Source of the DNA: an uncultured Anaerococcus sp.
Lineage (GTDB): Bacteria; Bacillota; Clostridia; Tissierellales; Peptoniphilaceae
Assembly (NCBI GenBank): GCA_900550345.1
Contig: URRX01000059.1
Coordinates: 1 to 8,083 of the forward strand
Length of the DNA stretch: 8,083 bases
Direction of reading: 5' to 3'
Positions 6,614 through 8,083 of this stretch are shown in pieces (within the stretch, counting starts at the first letter, position 1; each line of letters opens with the position of its first letter). The notes under the pieces are model-generated. The model did no database searches and had not been told where the DNA came from. It saw nothing but the letters and a program-made list of their open reading frames with translations. The translations under genes were made by a program, and so were the position numbers.

Positions 6614-6633
6614 TTTTGGGATGGGATTTTTTT
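6603..6633 (+). terminator. T-box-controlled intrinsic terminator before serS
   Basis: An 11-bp stem (6603-6613 with 6618-6628, two G-U pairs) encloses a TTTT loop at 6614-6617, and a run of seven T lies at 6627-6633. It is expected to stop transcription when tRNA-Ser is charged, and to be prevented by the antiterminator when it is not. Confidence 0.9.
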
Positions 6634-6655
6634 ATTTTTAAATTTAGGAGGAAAT

Positions 6656-7945
6656 ATGTTAGATATAAAATTTGTAAGAGAGAATCCAGAACTTGTTAAA
6701 GAAAATATTAAGAAAAAATTTCAAGATGAAAAATTAGTTTTGGTTGATGAAGTAATTGAACTTGACCAAAAATTAAGGGATGTAAAAACTGAAGGTGATA
6801 ATTTAAGGGCAAAGAGAAATAAAACATCAAAACAAATAGGTGCTCTTATGGGTCAAGGAAAAAAAGATGAAGCTGAAGAAGTTAAAAAAGAAGTTGGCGA
6901 TATAAATGATAGACTTGTTCAAATTGAAGAAGATACTAGAAAATTCCAAGATCAATTAAAAGAAAAAATGCAAGTTATTCCACAAATAATTGATGATTCA
7001 GTTCCAATAGGAAAAGATGACAGTGAAAATGTGGAAATAGAAAGATTTGGTGAAAATATTACTCCAGATTATGAAGTACCTTACCATGTTGATATTATGG
7101 AAAGTTTCAATGGAATTGATTTAGATTCTGCAAGAGATACATCAGGTGCTGGTTTTTATTATTTAAAAGGAGATATAGCAAGACTTCATTCAGCAATTTT
7201 ATCTTATGCAAGAGATTTTATGATTGACAAGGGATATGAATACCACATTCCTCCATTTATGATTAGATCTGACGTTGTTACAGGTGTAATGAGCTTTGCT
7301 GAAATGGAAGATATGATGTATAAAATCGAAGGCGAAGACTTATATTTAATAGGAACTAGTGAGCACTCAATGATTGGTAAATTTATAAATTCAATCAATG
7401 AAGAAAGCGATATGCCATTAAAAATGACTTCTTATTCACCATGTTTTAGAAAAGAAGTTGGAGCTCACGGAATAGAAGAACGTGGAGTTTATAGAATCCA
7501 CCAATTTGAAAAACAAGAGATGGTTATAATTTGTAAACCAGAGGATTCAAAGAAATTATATGACGAATTATGGCAAAATACTGTAGAATTTTTCAGATCT
7601 TTAGAAATTCCTGTAAGAACACTAGAATGTTGTTCTGGAGATTTGGCAGATTTAAAAGTAAAATCTTGTGACGTTGAAGCATGGAGTCCAAGACAAGGAA
7701 AATATTTTGAAGTAGGTTCTTGTTCAAATCTTGGAGATGCTCAAGCAAGAAGACTTAAAATTAGATTAAGGGGAGAAAAAGGAAATTATTTTGCCCATAC
7801 TTTAAATAATACAGTAGTAGCTCCTCCAAGAATGTTAATTGCATTTTTAGAAAACTTACTACAAGAAGATGGATCAGTAAAAATTCCAAAACCATTACAA
7901 ATGTATATGGGTGGAATGGAAAAATTACTTCCAAAAAATAAATAG
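6656..7945 (+). CDS. serS: Seryl-tRNA synthetase, variant motif 2/3 type
   Basis: This enzyme charges tRNA-Ser with serine (class II synthetase, homodimer, cytoplasm). It has 429 residues, normal length. The start MLDIKFVRENPELVKENI is the classic SerRS N-terminus; residues 28-108 form the antiparallel coiled-coil arm that grips the long variable arm of tRNA-Ser. The catalytic domain has motif 1 near 193-206, TSE at 234-236 (TxE serine loop), motif 2 CFRKEVGAHGIEERG at 263-277 followed by IHQFEKQEM, and motif 3 with R392 in APPRMLIAFLEN (389-400), then EDGSVKIP. Several positions differ from the commonest bacterial form: GTSEHSM replaces a TAExP-like string, GDAQARR replaces EDFQARR, and HTLNNTVVAPPR replaces HTLNGSGLAVGR. 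AGGAGG at 6646-6651 lies 4 bases before the ATG. Regulation is by the UCC T-box. Confidence 0.96.
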   Translation: MLDIKFVRENPELVKENIKKKFQDEKLVLVDEVIELDQKLRDVKTEGDNLRAKRNKTSKQIGALMGQGKKDEAEEVKKEVGDINDRLVQIEEDTRKFQDQLKEKMQVIPQIIDDSVPIGKDDSENVEIERFGENITPDYEVPYHVDIMESFNGIDLDSARDTSGAGFYYLKGDIARLHSAILSYARDFMIDKGYEYHIPPFMIRSDVVTGVMSFAEMEDMMYKIEGEDLYLIGTSEHSMIGKFINSINEESDMPLKMTSYSPCFRKEVGAHGIEERGVYRIHQFEKQEMVIICKPEDSKKLYDELWQNTVEFFRSLEIPVRTLECCSGDLADLKVKSCDVEAWSPRQGKYFEVGSCSNLGDAQARRLKIRLRGEKGNYFAHTLNNTVVAPPRMLIAFLENLLQEDGSVKIPKPLQMYMGGMEKLLPKNK

Positions 7946-7974
7946 AATTTACAGATACTCATTAATAAATACTC

Positions 7975-8006
7975 AAAAAATCCTAGCTAAATAGCTAGGA
8001 TTTTTT
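7975..8006. terminator. Bidirectional intrinsic terminator after serS
   Basis: A perfect inverted repeat: TCCTAGCT (7981-7988) and AGCTAGGA (7993-8000) around an AAAT loop, extended by six A's before (7975-7980) and six T's after (8001-8006), 14 pairs in all. The A tract and T tract let it terminate transcripts from either side. It lies 29 bases past the serS stop and at the end of a possible convergent gene. Confidence 0.92.
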
Positions 8007-8083
8007 AATATATTTTTTTATCTGTAATTACTAAATCTAATTTTTGATCAAAATCATCGAAATCTAATTTATAAGATTTATTT
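8005..8083 (-). CDS. C-terminal end of a convergent gene, unknown product (partial)
   Basis: On the minus strand one frame stays open from the window edge (8082) to a TAA at 8007-8005, encoding 25 visible residues ending DLVITDKKIY. The other two minus frames hit stops almost at once. The stop codon falls on the T tract of the terminator, which fits a convergent gene sharing it. The fragment is too short to name a family, and in AT-rich DNA a 25-codon open frame can occur by chance. Confidence 0.45.
   Translation of the reverse strand, partial: NKSYKLDFDDFDQKLDLVITDKKIY

Larger units (their letters stand above)
6456..6633 (+). promoter_or_regulatory. T-box riboswitch (serine, specifier UCC)
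   Basis: This leader senses uncharged tRNA-Ser and permits serS transcription when charging is low. Stem I base: GCT 6458-6460 pairs with AGC 6547-6549, then AAGA 6466-6469 with TCTT 6541-6544. An AGTAGTA motif (6470-6476) faces the specifier loop. The AGAGAG bulge motif is at 6493-6498. The distal arm AAGAT 6499-6503 pairs with ATCTT 6515-6519 around a GGTGAAA loop. The specifier follows TGAA, at 6537-6539: TCC, a serine codon matching the downstream gene. Stem III is AATTTA 6555-6560 with TAAATT 6582-6587, plus AATGA 6566-6570 with TCAT 6578-6581. Only about five bases separate Stem I from Stem III, so Stem II and IIA/B appear absent. Pairings were worked out by eye. Confidence 0.93.

Noticed and set aside
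7204..7398. Antisense open frame of 64 codons within serS
   Set aside because: It is fully inside the SerRS catalytic domain and shows no motif or convincing ribosome binding site.

Overview
The window comes from a very AT-rich, low-GC Gram-positive bacterium of the Firmicutes. The evidence is the A/T-dominated codon choice (AGA/AAA/ATA/TTA), AGGAGG-type ribosome binding sites, a DnaD-family protein with a DnaI-like loader, a tRNA-sensing T-box leader, and the gdpP-rplI-dnaB gene order. The style resembles anaerobic clostridial relatives (for example Tissierellia/Peptoniphilaceae), but I cannot fix the genus from sequence alone.

Positions 2-6416 carry seven same-strand genes packed end to end with overlaps or gaps of at most 9 bases, so they probably form one transcription unit. 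They are: the 3' part of gdpP (c-di-AMP phosphodiesterase, start outside the window); rplI (ribosomal protein L9); dnaB (replicative helicase); a RimJ/RimL-like GNAT acetyltransferase; a DnaD-domain primosome protein; a DnaI/DnaC-like helicase loader; and a stand-alone NAD(P)H-hydrate epimerase. The helicase, its likely loader and the DnaD-type adaptor together make a helicase-loading module.

Positions 6413-6655 are non-coding but full of regulation. A probable promoter has its -35 hexamer over the epimerase stop codon. It is followed by a compact T-box riboswitch with specifier codon UCC (Ser), a canonical GGGTGGTACCGCG T-box element, and competing antiterminator and terminator hairpins. This controls serS (6656-7945), seryl-tRNA synthetase, whose active-site motifs depart from the common bacterial form. 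The T-box appears to have no room for Stem II or the IIA/B pseudoknot.

serS ends in a strong, symmetrical (bidirectional) terminator at 7975-8006. The last bases appear to hold the C-terminal end of a convergent minus-strand gene.

I found no mobile element, CRISPR array, tRNA or rRNA. This is mainly core chromosome. The most notable points are the minimal serine T-box, the SerRS motif variant and the fused replication neighbourhood. I see no evidence of a wholly new system.
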